Shown: piece by piece, positions 35,653-44,085 of the stretch
How positions within the stretch are numbered: the stretch's first letter is position 1
How the letters are laid out: each line of letters starts with the position of its first letter
Source of the DNA: Candidatus Liminaster caballi
GTDB lineage: Bacteria > Bacteroidota > Bacteroidia > Bacteroidales > UBA3663
Assembly (NCBI GenBank): GCA_018065085.1
Contig: JAGHUA010000013.1
Coordinates: 1-64,000 of the forward strand
Reading direction: 5' to 3'
Length of the DNA: 64,000 bases
Notes under the pieces: generated by a model
What the model was told of the DNA's origin: nothing
The model's input: only the letters and a program-made list of their open reading frames with translations
The model's database searches: none
Translations under genes and position numbers: made by a program

Positions 35653-37185
35653 ATGTTTGAAAATTTAGAACTTTGGTGGATCACCGGAGCACAGTTGCTC
35701 TATGGTGGCGAAACTGTAAAAATAGTTGACGGACACTCACAGGAGATGGTTGCAGGCCTCAATGCAGGCGGCATCATCCCAATCAAGGTCGTATATAAGG
35801 GCACAGCCAACTCATCGAAGGAAGTAGAGCAGATCATGCTCGAAGCCAACAATGCACCACAGTGTGCTGGTGTCATCACATGGATGCACACCTTCTCACC
35901 TGCCAAGATGTGGATCAAGGGCCTGCAGCGCCTCAAGAAACCATTACTCCACTTCCACACACAATATAACGCCGAGATTCCTTGGGACACCATGGACATG
36001 GACTTCATGAACCTCAACCAGTCGGCTCACGGTGATATCGAGTATGGTCACATCTGCACCCGTATGCGCATCCAGCGTAAGGTTGTCGTTGGCTACTGGA
36101 AGAGCGAAGAGGCACAGAAGAAGATTGCAGTTTGGGCACGCGTTGCAGCAGCTGTTGCTGATGCTCATGACGTTCGTTGCCTTATGTTCGGCATGAACAT
36201 GAACAACGTTGCCGTTACTGATGGCGACCGCGTTGAGTTCGAGCAGCGTCTCGGTTACCATGTTGACTACTATCCAGTGTCTTCGTTGATGGATTACTTC
36301 AAGAAGGTTACCGATGCAGAGGTTGACGCTCTTGTTGAAACCTACAAGCAGGAATACACCATCAAGATCGACGAGTGCGGCGAGCAGGTTTACTGGGAGA
36401 AGGTACGCAATGCTGCCAAGGCAGAACTTGCCATCCGTGCCGTGCTGAAAGCAGAGGGCGCAACAGCCTTCACCACCAACTTCGACGACCTTGGCGATGC
36501 TGACATCACCTCTCCTACCTTCTGCGGCTTCGACCAGATTCCAGGTCTTGCTTCTCAGCGCCTGATGGCCGAGGGTATCGGTTTCGGTGCAGAGGGCGAC
36601 TGGAAGACCGCATGTCTCTATCGTTCACTCTGGGTGATGAACCAGGGGCTCAGCAAGGGTTGCTCATTCCTTGAGGACTATACACTCAACTTCGATGCCA
36701 ACCAGACATCTTCACTCCAGAGCCACATGCTCGAGGTTACTCCACTCATCGCAACAGACAAGCCTAAGCTTGAGGTTCACCACCTCGGCATCGGTATCCG
36801 CAAGCAGCAAACAGCCCGTCTCGTGTTCACATCGAAGACCGGTGCCGGCTGCAAGGCTACAATCGTTGACCTTGGCAACCGTTTCCGTCTCATCACAAGC
36901 GACGTAGAGTGCATCGAACCTAAGCCAATGCCTAAGCTCCCTGTAGCCTCTGCCCTTTGGGTTCCACAGCCGACATTCGAGATCGGTGCAGGCGCATGGA
37001 TCCTTGCTGGCGGTACTCACCACAGCGCTTTCTCATACGACATCACTGCCGAATACTGGGAGGATTTCGCTGAGATGTGTGATATTGAGTTCATCGGCAT
37101 CAACAAGGACACCACCATCAGCGGTTTCAAGCAGCAGCTCCGCAACAATGAGGTTTACTACATGCTGAACAAAGCGCTGAGATAA
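35653..37185 (+). CDS. araA: L-arabinose isomerase
   Basis: A 510-residue enzyme converting L-arabinose to L-ribulose. Motifs include LWWITGAQLLYGGE, VITWMHTFSPAKMWI, LHFHTQYNAEIPW, FGMNMNNVAVTDGDRVEF, GFGAEGDWKTACL (metal-site Glu) and LEVTPLIATDKPKLEVHHLGIG (metal-site His). The length matches the family (about 500). A kinase gene follows after 34 bp. Codon bias suggests strong expression. Confidence 0.96.
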   Translation: MFENLELWWITGAQLLYGGETVKIVDGHSQEMVAGLNAGGIIPIKVVYKGTANSSKEVEQIMLEANNAPQCAGVITWMHTFSPAKMWIKGLQRLKKPLLHFHTQYNAEIPWDTMDMDFMNLNQSAHGDIEYGHICTRMRIQRKVVVGYWKSEEAQKKIAVWARVAAAVADAHDVRCLMFGMNMNNVAVTDGDRVEFEQRLGYHVDYYPVSSLMDYFKKVTDAEVDALVETYKQEYTIKIDECGEQVYWEKVRNAAKAELAIRAVLKAEGATAFTTNFDDLGDADITSPTFCGFDQIPGLASQRLMAEGIGFGAEGDWKTACLYRSLWVMNQGLSKGCSFLEDYTLNFDANQTSSLQSHMLEVTPLIATDKPKLEVHHLGIGIRKQQTARLVFTSKTGAGCKATIVDLGNRFRLITSDVECIEPKPMPKLPVASALWVPQPTFEIGAGAWILAGGTHHSAFSYDITAEYWEDFAEMCDIEFIGINKDTTISGFKQQLRNNEVYYMLNKALR

Positions 37186-37219
37186 TTGACAAATCAGAAT
37201 TCATAATTCATAATTGATA

Positions 37220-38818
37220 ATGAATATGACAGCAAAAGAAACTATTGCCGCTGGCAAAGCTATATTAGGCATCGAGTTCGGCTCGACCCGTATCAAGGCA
37301 GTGCTCATCGATCAGGACAACAAGCCTATCGCACAGGGTTCACACGAGTGGGAGAACCAGCTCGTTGACGGCCTTTGGACCTACAGCATCGACCGCATCT
37401 GGTACGGCTTACAGGATTGTTATGCCGACCTCCGCAAGAATGTCAATGCCGAGTACGACGTTGAGATCGAAAACCTTGCTGCCATCGGCATCTCAGCCAT
37501 GATGCACGGATACATGGCATTTGGTCATGACGATAAGATCCTCGTGCCATTCCGCACATGGCGCAACACCAACACTGGAGCTGCAGCTGCCGAACTCTCG
37601 AAACTGTTCAACTACAACATCCCACTGCGCTGGAGCATCTCCCACCTCTATCAGTGCATCCTCAATGGCGATGAGCATGTCAAAGACATCACCTACTTCA
37701 CCACACTGGCGGGTTACATCCACTGGCGTCTCACTGGCAAGAAAGTGCTTGGCGTAGGCGATGCTTCAGGCATGATTCCTGTTGACCCAGAGACAAAGCA
37801 GTACAACGCCGAAATGGTACGCAAGTTCGACGAGCTCGTTGCACCAAAGGGCTATGACTGGAAGCTTGGTGACATCCTTCCTGAGATTCTCCTGGCAGGC
37901 GATAACGCAGGCGTACTGACTGAGCATGGCGCTGAGCGTCTCGACATCTCAGGTCACCTCAAGTCTGGCTGTCCACTCTGTCCTCCTGAGGGCGATGCAG
38001 GCACCGGCATGGTAGCCACCAACGCCGTAAAACAGCGTACCGGCAACGTATCGGCAGGCACTTCTTCATTCTCAATGATAGTGCTTGAGAAGGATCTAAG
38101 CAAGCCAAACGAGATGATCGACATGGTGACAACACCTGACGGAAGCCTCGTAGCCATGGTTCACTGCAACAACTGCACATCCGATATCAATGCCTGGGTA
38201 AAGCTCTTCAAGGAGTATCAGGAGTTGCTCGGTATCCCTGTAGATATGAATGAGGTTTATGGCAAGCTCTACAACAATGCCCTCAACGGTGACCCTGACT
38301 GCGGCGGTGTGTTGGCATACAACTACATCTCCGGCGAGCCTGTCACTGGTCTTCAGGAAGGCCGTCCACTCGTTGTACGTTCGGCCAACAGCAAGTTCAA
38401 CCTTGCCAACTTCATCCGTACAAACCTCTATGCCACCGTTGCCGTGCTCAAGCTTGGCAATGACGTACTCTTCAAAGAGGAGAAGGTCAAGGTGGATCGC
38501 ATCACAGGTCACGGAGGTCTGTTCAAGACTCCTGGCGTAGGTCAGCGCGTACTGGCTGCTGCCCTCAACTCGCCAATCTCTGTCATGGAAACAGCGGGCG
38601 AAGGCGGCGCATGGGGTATTGCCCTCCTTGCCGGATATGTGATCAACAATCCTAAGGGCCTCGACCTCGCCGACTATCTCGACAAGGTTGTCTTCGCTGG
38701 CAACACAGGTGTCGAGATCAATCCTACACCAGAGGACGTTGATGGCTTCAACAAGTACATCGAGATGTATAAGGCTGGTCTTGCCATCGAGCAGGCTGCT
38801 GTTGCCAACAAGGCATAA
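37220..38818 (+). CDS. FGGY carbohydrate kinase, probable L-ribulokinase
   Basis: A 532-residue FGGY-family kinase. The N-terminal phosphate-binding loop is LGIEFGSTRIKAVLID; GDAGTGMVATNAVKQRTGNVSAGTSSFSMIV is the central ATP/sugar region; ITGHGGLFKTPGVGQRVLAAAL is the second ATP-binding motif. Place in the operon after araD and araA points to ribulose as substrate, although the sequence is nearer the xylulokinase-like type used by Bacteroides than to E. coli AraB. Start at ATG 37220 or 37226; the TTG at 37214 is unlikely. Upstream, AATTCAT repeats with a 7-bp period. Confidence 0.88.
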   Translation: MNMTAKETIAAGKAILGIEFGSTRIKAVLIDQDNKPIAQGSHEWENQLVDGLWTYSIDRIWYGLQDCYADLRKNVNAEYDVEIENLAAIGISAMMHGYMAFGHDDKILVPFRTWRNTNTGAAAAELSKLFNYNIPLRWSISHLYQCILNGDEHVKDITYFTTLAGYIHWRLTGKKVLGVGDASGMIPVDPETKQYNAEMVRKFDELVAPKGYDWKLGDILPEILLAGDNAGVLTEHGAERLDISGHLKSGCPLCPPEGDAGTGMVATNAVKQRTGNVSAGTSSFSMIVLEKDLSKPNEMIDMVTTPDGSLVAMVHCNNCTSDINAWVKLFKEYQELLGIPVDMNEVYGKLYNNALNGDPDCGGVLAYNYISGEPVTGLQEGRPLVVRSANSKFNLANFIRTNLYATVAVLKLGNDVLFKEEKVKVDRITGHGGLFKTPGVGQRVLAAALNSPISVMETAGEGGAWGIALLAGYVINNPKGLDLADYLDKVVFAGNTGVEINPTPEDVDGFNKYIEMYKAGLAIEQAAVANKA

Positions 38819-38842
38819 AAAAACATCTGACACAGATAGCAG

Positions 38843-38880
38843 GAAGACCTGGGGCAAAGCTCCGGGTCTTCTTATTTTTT
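38843..38880 (+). terminator. Terminator of the arabinose operon
   Basis: GAAGACCTGG (38843-38852) pairs with CCGGGTCTTC (38862-38871) with one G-T pair, followed by TTATTTTTT. Confidence 0.88.
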
Positions 38881-38953
38881 GCCTTATTCACCTATACAAT
38901 ATCAAGCAACGACAGCCAATTTACGCCCTGTTGATTACTTTTATCATCAAAAA

Positions 38954-38985
38954 TTTGGTAGAAGATAAAACTTTGATTATCTTTG
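38954..38985 (+). promoter_or_regulatory. Promoter of carB
   Basis: TTTG (38954-38957), 20-bp spacer, TATCTTTG (38978-38985). This is a perfect consensus match. The leader to the start codon is about 75 nt. Confidence 0.85.
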
Positions 38986-39010
38986 CGCGCATCAGTTTAC
39001 ACACACGAAA

Positions 39011-39058
39011 CGACAAGCAGAAATAACGAAAATACAAAATAACGAAAAATCAAATCCG
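39011..39058 (+). repeat. Octad array in carB leader (TAACGAAA word)
   Basis: C of CGA or CAA falls at 39011, 39027, 39035, 39043 and 39051, with AGA at 39019. So six successive units are exactly 8 bp apart, with TAACGAAA twice. The array fills most of the carB 5' leader. Confidence 0.6.
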
Positions 39059-39064
39059 AAAACA

Positions 39065-42000
39065 ATGAAAACCAATCTCAAGAAAGTTCTCATGCTCGGT
39101 TCCGGTGCCCTGAAGATCGGACAGGCAGGCGAGTTTGACTACAGTGGATCACAGGCGCTCAAAGCCTTGCGCGAAGAGGGTATCAGTTCTGTACTGGTCA
39201 ATCCGAACATTGCCACCATCCAGACATCCGAGGGCATTGCCGACAAGGTTTATTTCCAACCAATCACCCCTCATTTCATCACTGAGATCATCAAGAAGGA
39301 GCGTCCTGACGGCATCATGCTGGCATGGGGCGGACAGACAGGTCTCAACGTGGGCACAGCCCTTTATCAGAGCGGTGTGCTGGCACAGTATGGCGTTAAG
39401 GTTCTTGGCACAAGTGTCGAGGCCATCATGAACACCGAGGATCGTGATCTTTTTGTCAAGGAGCTGAACAAAGCCGAGCTCAAGACCCCTGTTTCGCAGG
39501 CTTGCGAGAATATGGAGGATGCCCTTGCCGCTGCCCGTCGCATCGGATTCCCTATCATGATCCGTTCGGCATATGCCCTTGGCGGACTTGGTTCGGGCGT
39601 TTGTCCTGACGAGAAAACCTTCTGTGAGATTGCCGAATCAGCCTTCACCTTTGCTCCTCAGGTTCTCGTCGAAGAGTCGCTCAAGGGTTGGAAGGAGATT
39701 GAGTTTGAGGTAATCCGCGACGCCAACGATCACTGCTTCACCGTTGCTTCGATGGAGAACTTCGACCCTCTGGGCATCCATACTGGCGAGTCGATTGTAG
39801 TGGCTCCAACCTGCTCATTGACCAAGGAACAGGTCGAATATCTCCAGGATATCAGCCGCCGCTGCGTACGTCACCTCAACATCGTAGGCGAGTGTAACAT
39901 CCAGTTTGCCTACAACGCCCAGACAAACGACTACCGCATCATCGAGGTCAACGCACGCCTCTCACGTTCGTCTGCCCTCGCCTCTAAGGCCACCGGCTAT
40001 CCTCTCGCATTCGTTGCTGCCAAGATTGCTCTTGGCTACACACTCGACCAGATTGGCGAGATGGGCACACCTAACTCGGCATACGTTGCTCCTTCGCTCG
40101 ACTATATGATCTGCAAGATCCCACGCTGGGACCTCACCAAGTTTGCCGGTGTCAGCCGTCTCATCGGTTCGTCAATGAAGTCTGTGGGCGAAATCATGTC
40201 CATCGGCCGTTCGTTCGAGGAGATGATTCAGAAGGGCCTGCGTATGATCGGACAGGGAATGCACGGCTTCGTGGGCAATGACCACACCCGCTTCACCGAC
40301 CTCGACAAGGAACTTGCCAACCCTACAGACCTCCGTATCTTCGCCATTGCTCAGGCATTGGACGAAGGTTACACCATCGAGCGCATTGAGGAGCTGACTA
40401 AGATTGACAAGTGGTTCCTTTCGCGCATGAAGCACATCGTCGATCTCAAGAACGAACTTCTCGCCTTCAACTCACTTGAGGAGATCAGCGACGAGAAGAT
40501 GCGCGAGGTTAAGGCCTGCGGCTTCTCTGACTTCCAGATTGCACGCTTCGTGCTCAAGCCAGAGGGCAACATGGAGAAAGCCAACCTTGAGGTGCGCCGC
40601 GACCGTAAGCAGCGTGGCATTCTACCAACCGTACGCCGCATCGAAACCGTGGGTGGTGAACATCCAGAGCTGACCAACTATCTATATTTCACATACCTTG
40701 GCGAGGTAGAGCCAACAAACGCAGACAAGCTCACCACCGACGAGTGGAAAGCCCGCTGCCTGAAGCCTCAGCCGCACAGCATTGAGTGGTATAAAAACGA
40801 GAAGTCAGTCATCGTGCTCGGCTCGGGCGCATACCGAATCGGTTCGTCAGTTGAGTTCGACTGGTGTTCGGTCAACGCCATCAACACCGCACGCAAGCAG
40901 GGCTACAAGTCAATCATGATTAACTATAACCCAGAGACCGTATCGACCGACTACGACATGTGCGACCGCCTCTACTTCGACGAACTTTCCATGGAGCGCG
41001 TCCTCGATGTCATCGACCTTGAGTCGCCACGCGGTGTGATCGTCTCTGTGGGCGGACAGATTCCAAACAACCTCGCCATGAAGCTCCATCGTCAGGGAGT
41101 GCCTGTACTCGGCACATCGCCAGTCGATATTGACCGTGCCGAGAACCGCGACAAGTTCTCTGCCATGCTCGATAAGCTTGGCATCGACCAGCCGGCATGG
41201 CGCGCCCTCACCTCGATGGACGACATCAAGGGCTTCGTTGCGCAGGTGGGTTATCCAGTACTCGTACGTCCGTCATACGTGCTCTCAGGCGCTGCCATGA
41301 ACGTATGCTACGACGATGAGCAGCTCGAACGCTTCCTTGGCATGGCCACCGAGGTATCGAAGGACTTCCCTGTCGTTGTCTCACAGTTCATGCAGGAGAC
41401 CAAGGAGATCGAGTTCGATGCCGTAGCCGACAAGGGTGAGATTGTGGAGTATGCAATCTCTGAGCACGTTGAGTATGCAGGCGTTCACTCAGGCGATGCC
41501 ACTATGGTATTCCCTGCCCAGAATATCTACTTCTCGACCGTACGTCAGATCAAGAAGATTGCACGTCGCATTGCTGCCGAGCTCAACATCTCTGGTCCTT
41601 TCAACATCCAGTTCCTCGCCAAGAATCGCGAGGTCAAGGTCATCGAGTGCAACCTCCGTGCGTCACGCTCATTCCCATTCGTCAGCAAGATCCTGAAGCG
41701 CAACTTCATCGAGACAGCCACCAAGATCATGCTCGATGTGCCATATTCGCGTCCTGACAAGTCAGAGTTCGACATCGACCGCATTGGTGTCAAGGCTTCG
41801 CAGTTCTCATTCAACCGTCTTTCGAATGCCGACCCAGTGCTCGGCGTTGACATGAGCTCGACGGGCGAGGTTGGCTGCCTTGGCGACGACCTCAACGAGG
41901 CAATGCTCAATTCGCTCATTGCCACCGGCTATTCCATTCCAAAGAAGGGTGGTGCCATCCTCCTCTCTTCTGGCGGTGCCAAGGGCAAGGTACAGCTGCT

Positions 42001-42352
42001 CGAACCAGCCCAGAACCTTGTCAAGAACGGATACTGCATCTATGCCACCGCAGGCACAGCCAAGTTCCTCAAGGAGAACGGCGTGGAGTGCACTCAGGTG
42101 TCATGGCCGGATGAGAATGGCGAGAACAACGTCCTCGACATGATTGCTGAGCATAAGTTCGACCTCATTGTCAACGTTCCAAAGAACCAGACAAAGCGCG
42201 AGCTGACCAACGGATACCATATCCGTCGCAATGCCATCGACCATAACATTCCGCTCCTCACCAACCCTCGTCTGGCAAAGGCCTTCATCGAAGCCTTCTG
42301 TGCCCTCAGCCTTGAGGACATCGCCATCAAGGCTTGGGATGAGTATAAATAA
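39065..42352 (+). CDS. carB: Carbamoyl-phosphate synthase large subunit, eukaryote-like type
   Basis: A 1095-residue enzyme with two ATP-grasp halves (about residues 1-400 and 555-930), an oligomerisation domain between, and a C-terminal MGS-like allosteric domain (GGAILLSSGGAKGKVQLLEPAQNL). It makes carbamoyl phosphate for pyrimidines and arginine. The first half reads KIGQAGEFDYSGSQALKALR, IATIQTSEGIADKVYFQPIT, FALGGLGSG-like YALGGLGSGVCPD and ESLKGWKEIEFEVIRDA. These match animal and fungal CPSases better than E. coli CarB (IGQACEFDYSGTQACKAL). carA is not in the window. Own promoter. The nitroreductase gene follows after 33 bp. Confidence 0.95.
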   Translation: MKTNLKKVLMLGSGALKIGQAGEFDYSGSQALKALREEGISSVLVNPNIATIQTSEGIADKVYFQPITPHFITEIIKKERPDGIMLAWGGQTGLNVGTALYQSGVLAQYGVKVLGTSVEAIMNTEDRDLFVKELNKAELKTPVSQACENMEDALAAARRIGFPIMIRSAYALGGLGSGVCPDEKTFCEIAESAFTFAPQVLVEESLKGWKEIEFEVIRDANDHCFTVASMENFDPLGIHTGESIVVAPTCSLTKEQVEYLQDISRRCVRHLNIVGECNIQFAYNAQTNDYRIIEVNARLSRSSALASKATGYPLAFVAAKIALGYTLDQIGEMGTPNSAYVAPSLDYMICKIPRWDLTKFAGVSRLIGSSMKSVGEIMSIGRSFEEMIQKGLRMIGQGMHGFVGNDHTRFTDLDKELANPTDLRIFAIAQALDEGYTIERIEELTKIDKWFLSRMKHIVDLKNELLAFNSLEEISDEKMREVKACGFSDFQIARFVLKPEGNMEKANLEVRRDRKQRGILPTVRRIETVGGEHPELTNYLYFTYLGEVEPTNADKLTTDEWKARCLKPQPHSIEWYKNEKSVIVLGSGAYRIGSSVEFDWCSVNAINTARKQGYKSIMINYNPETVSTDYDMCDRLYFDELSMERVLDVIDLESPRGVIVSVGGQIPNNLAMKLHRQGVPVLGTSPVDIDRAENRDKFSAMLDKLGIDQPAWRALTSMDDIKGFVAQVGYPVLVRPSYVLSGAAMNVCYDDEQLERFLGMATEVSKDFPVVVSQFMQETKEIEFDAVADKGEIVEYAISEHVEYAGVHSGDATMVFPAQNIYFSTVRQIKKIARRIAAELNISGPFNIQFLAKNREVKVIECNLRASRSFPFVSKILKRNFIETATKIMLDVPYSRPDKSEFDIDRIGVKASQFSFNRLSNADPVLGVDMSSTGEVGCLGDDLNEAMLNSLIATGYSIPKKGGAILLSSGGAKGKVQLLEPAQNLVKNGYCIYATAGTAKFLKENGVECTQVSWPDENGENNVLDMIAEHKFDLIVNVPKNQTKRELTNGYHIRRNAIDHNIPLLTNPRLAKAFIEAFCALSLEDIAIKAWDEYK

Positions 42353-42385
42353 GAATGAGACAAGTAAAAGCCGTGTACTTAAACT

Positions 42386-42934
42386 ATGAATCAGACAATT
42401 GAAAACATTATTTCACGACGCAGCGTGAAGAAATACACCGATCAGCAGGTTCCTACGGAACTCGTTGAGGAGGTTGTGAAGGCTGGCATGTACGCACCAT
42501 CGGGCATGAACAAGCAGTCGGCCAAAATCATCGCCGTAACAAACAAGGCGATGCGCGACCGCTTGAGCCGCATCAACCTCGAGATCATCATGGGCAAGAA
42601 CCTGACCACCTCGTCAGGACACGAAGATCCGTTCTACGGCGCGCCAGTTGTGCTCGTGGTGCTGGCAAAGAAGGAAGTAGGCACCAACATCTACGACGGC
42701 ACCCTCGTCATGGAGAACATGATGATTGCCGCACAGAGCCTCGGCCTTGGCTCATGCTGGATCCATCGTGCCAAGGAGACATTCGAGACAGAGGAAGGCA
42801 AGCAGATACTCGCCGAACTCGGCATTGCCGACGAATACGTGGGCATTGGCAACTGCATCCTCGGCTACGCTGCGCCAAATGCCTTGAAGCCTCAGGCACC
42901 GCGCAAAGATGATTTCGTTGTTTGGGTAAAATAA
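42386..42934 (+). CDS. Nitroreductase-family flavoprotein
   Basis: A 182-residue FMN-dependent oxidoreductase. FMN-binding motifs are SRRSVKKYTDQQV at the N-terminus, MYAPSGMNKQSAKIIAV, and GLGSCWIHRAKETF. Small nitroreductases reduce nitro compounds, quinones or flavins with NAD(P)H; the natural substrate is unknown. It starts 33 bp after carB and precedes a paralogous lipoprotein nitroreductase by 16 bp. Confidence 0.9.
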   Translation: MNQTIENIISRRSVKKYTDQQVPTELVEEVVKAGMYAPSGMNKQSAKIIAVTNKAMRDRLSRINLEIIMGKNLTTSSGHEDPFYGAPVVLVVLAKKEVGTNIYDGTLVMENMMIAAQSLGLGSCWIHRAKETFETEEGKQILAELGIADEYVGIGNCILGYAAPNALKPQAPRKDDFVVWVK

Positions 42935-42950
42935 TGACAGGATTATGGCA

Positions 42951-43577
42951 ATGAAAAAGATTCTCAGCATGGCCGCAGCAGCACTCATATTGGCAAGTTG
43001 CAGCCAGACAACCGAACAGAATGCATCTTCACAGACACCCGACGAAGCCGTGACAGAGCTCATGATGAGCCGCAGGAGCATACGTCAATATAAGGACTCG
43101 GCCATCAGCCGAGAGACACTCGACGAGATCTTGAAATGCGGTGTGAATGCCCCAAACGGCAGAAATCTCCAGGCATACGAGATCCGCGTACTCTCCCCTG
43201 CCCTCATCGACAGCATCACGGCTGCCGTTGTAAAGGACAACCCGAAGATTGGCGAGCGTAATGGATTCAAAAACATCTTCGTCAATGCTCCGTGCGTCAT
43301 CTGCATCGCCAACGACAAGAACTATGACATGAGTCAGGTGGATTGCGGCCTTCTCGGCGAGAACATCATCCTCTCGGCGTGGGCAAAGGGCATCGGGTCA
43401 TGCTGTCTTGGCAGTTCTGCCCGTTGGATCAATGACTCGCCATCAGCCAAGCCTTATCTCGACCGCATGGCTTTCCCTGAGGGTTACGAACTTCTCTATT
43501 GCATCGCTCTCGGCTATCCCGACGAGACGCCAAATGCAAAGCCACGCACCATGAGCAAGATCATCTACATGGAGTAA
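42951..43577 (+). CDS. Lipoprotein nitroreductase-family protein
   Basis: A 208-residue nitroreductase-fold protein with a lipoprotein signal ending at Cys17 (AALILASC) and a Gln/Thr/Ser linker. MSRRSIRQYKDSAI, VNAPNGRNLQAYEIRVLS and GIGSCCLGSSARWIND are the flavin-site motifs. Membrane-anchored exported forms are unusual, because FMN must be acquired outside the cytoplasm. It may take electrons from a membrane carrier. The upstream ATG at 42945 is an alternative start. It probably arose by tandem duplication with the previous gene or serves as a partner. Confidence 0.85.
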   Translation: MKKILSMAAAALILASCSQTTEQNASSQTPDEAVTELMMSRRSIRQYKDSAISRETLDEILKCGVNAPNGRNLQAYEIRVLSPALIDSITAAVVKDNPKIGERNGFKNIFVNAPCVICIANDKNYDMSQVDCGLLGENIILSAWAKGIGSCCLGSSARWINDSPSAKPYLDRMAFPEGYELLYCIALGYPDETPNAKPRTMSKIIYME

Positions 43578-43589
43578 CCTAAAAACAAA

Positions 43590-43649
43590 AATGACAAGCA
43601 TGACAATGACAAGCATGACAACAGGTGTTAAGCCATCATGCTTGTCATT
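43590..43649 (+). terminator. Hairpin with duplicated left arm after nitroreductase
   Basis: AATGACAAGCATGA occurs at 43590-43603 and again at 43605-43618; its complement lies at 43636-43649. Either left copy can pair with the single right arm (14 bp). Only a short TTT follows, so termination is uncertain. The rest of the gap to about 43848 shows no gene. Confidence 0.55.
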
Positions 43650-43848
43650 TGTCGTTATACACAATCAACAGTTGAGCATCCTCGTAGTTAGTGGATATTT
43701 TAGGAATCTTCATGAGCATTGGAATCATGTCCCGAGCTTTAATGTTAATAGTATCTTCATTGTTCTTTCTAATATTGTTAGACTTATCTTTTAACTATTT
43801 TCGTGAGCATCAACAATGTGCGGAGTGTCAAAACGATTTGCTGCGACA

Positions 43849-44085
43849 GCATGCATGACGTGCGATGTGAGCATGCAGTTTTTTCCAAGAGAGAGCACAT
43901 GTGCCGAGGTGTCCGTGCAAATCATTCTGAGAGCTGGCACAAGTGCCGACCTGACCTAATAAACCATGTCCGACACATTGCACATGTGCCATGCTATTCA
44001 TGCAGATTATTCTGACACATTGCACATGTGCCATGCTATCCATGCAGATTATTCTGACACATTGCACGTGTGCCATGCTCTCAAA
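43849..44085. repeat. 42-bp tandem array, degenerate at its left end
   Basis: Copies start at 43972 and 44014, differing at only one base; a partial copy starts at 44056. Older, weaker copies lie at about 43891 (38 bp), 43929 (43 bp) and possibly 43849. Each unit begins GACACATTGCACATGTG and holds the palindrome GCACATGTGC and the block CATGCAGATTATTCT. Because 42 is a multiple of three, several frames remain open, giving a false minus-strand ORF with a 14-residue repeat. The array ends at the stop codon of the DUF4465-like gene and fills its 3' UTR. Confidence 0.85.

Noticed and set aside
43828-44076. Minus-strand frame with a 14-residue repeat (MAHVQCVRIICMDS)
   Set aside because: It is a direct product of the 42-bp DNA repeat, which also leaves plus-strand frames open; no start signal or family.
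43849-44085. Possible CRISPR array
   Set aside because: Whole units repeat with no unique spacers, and no cas genes are present.
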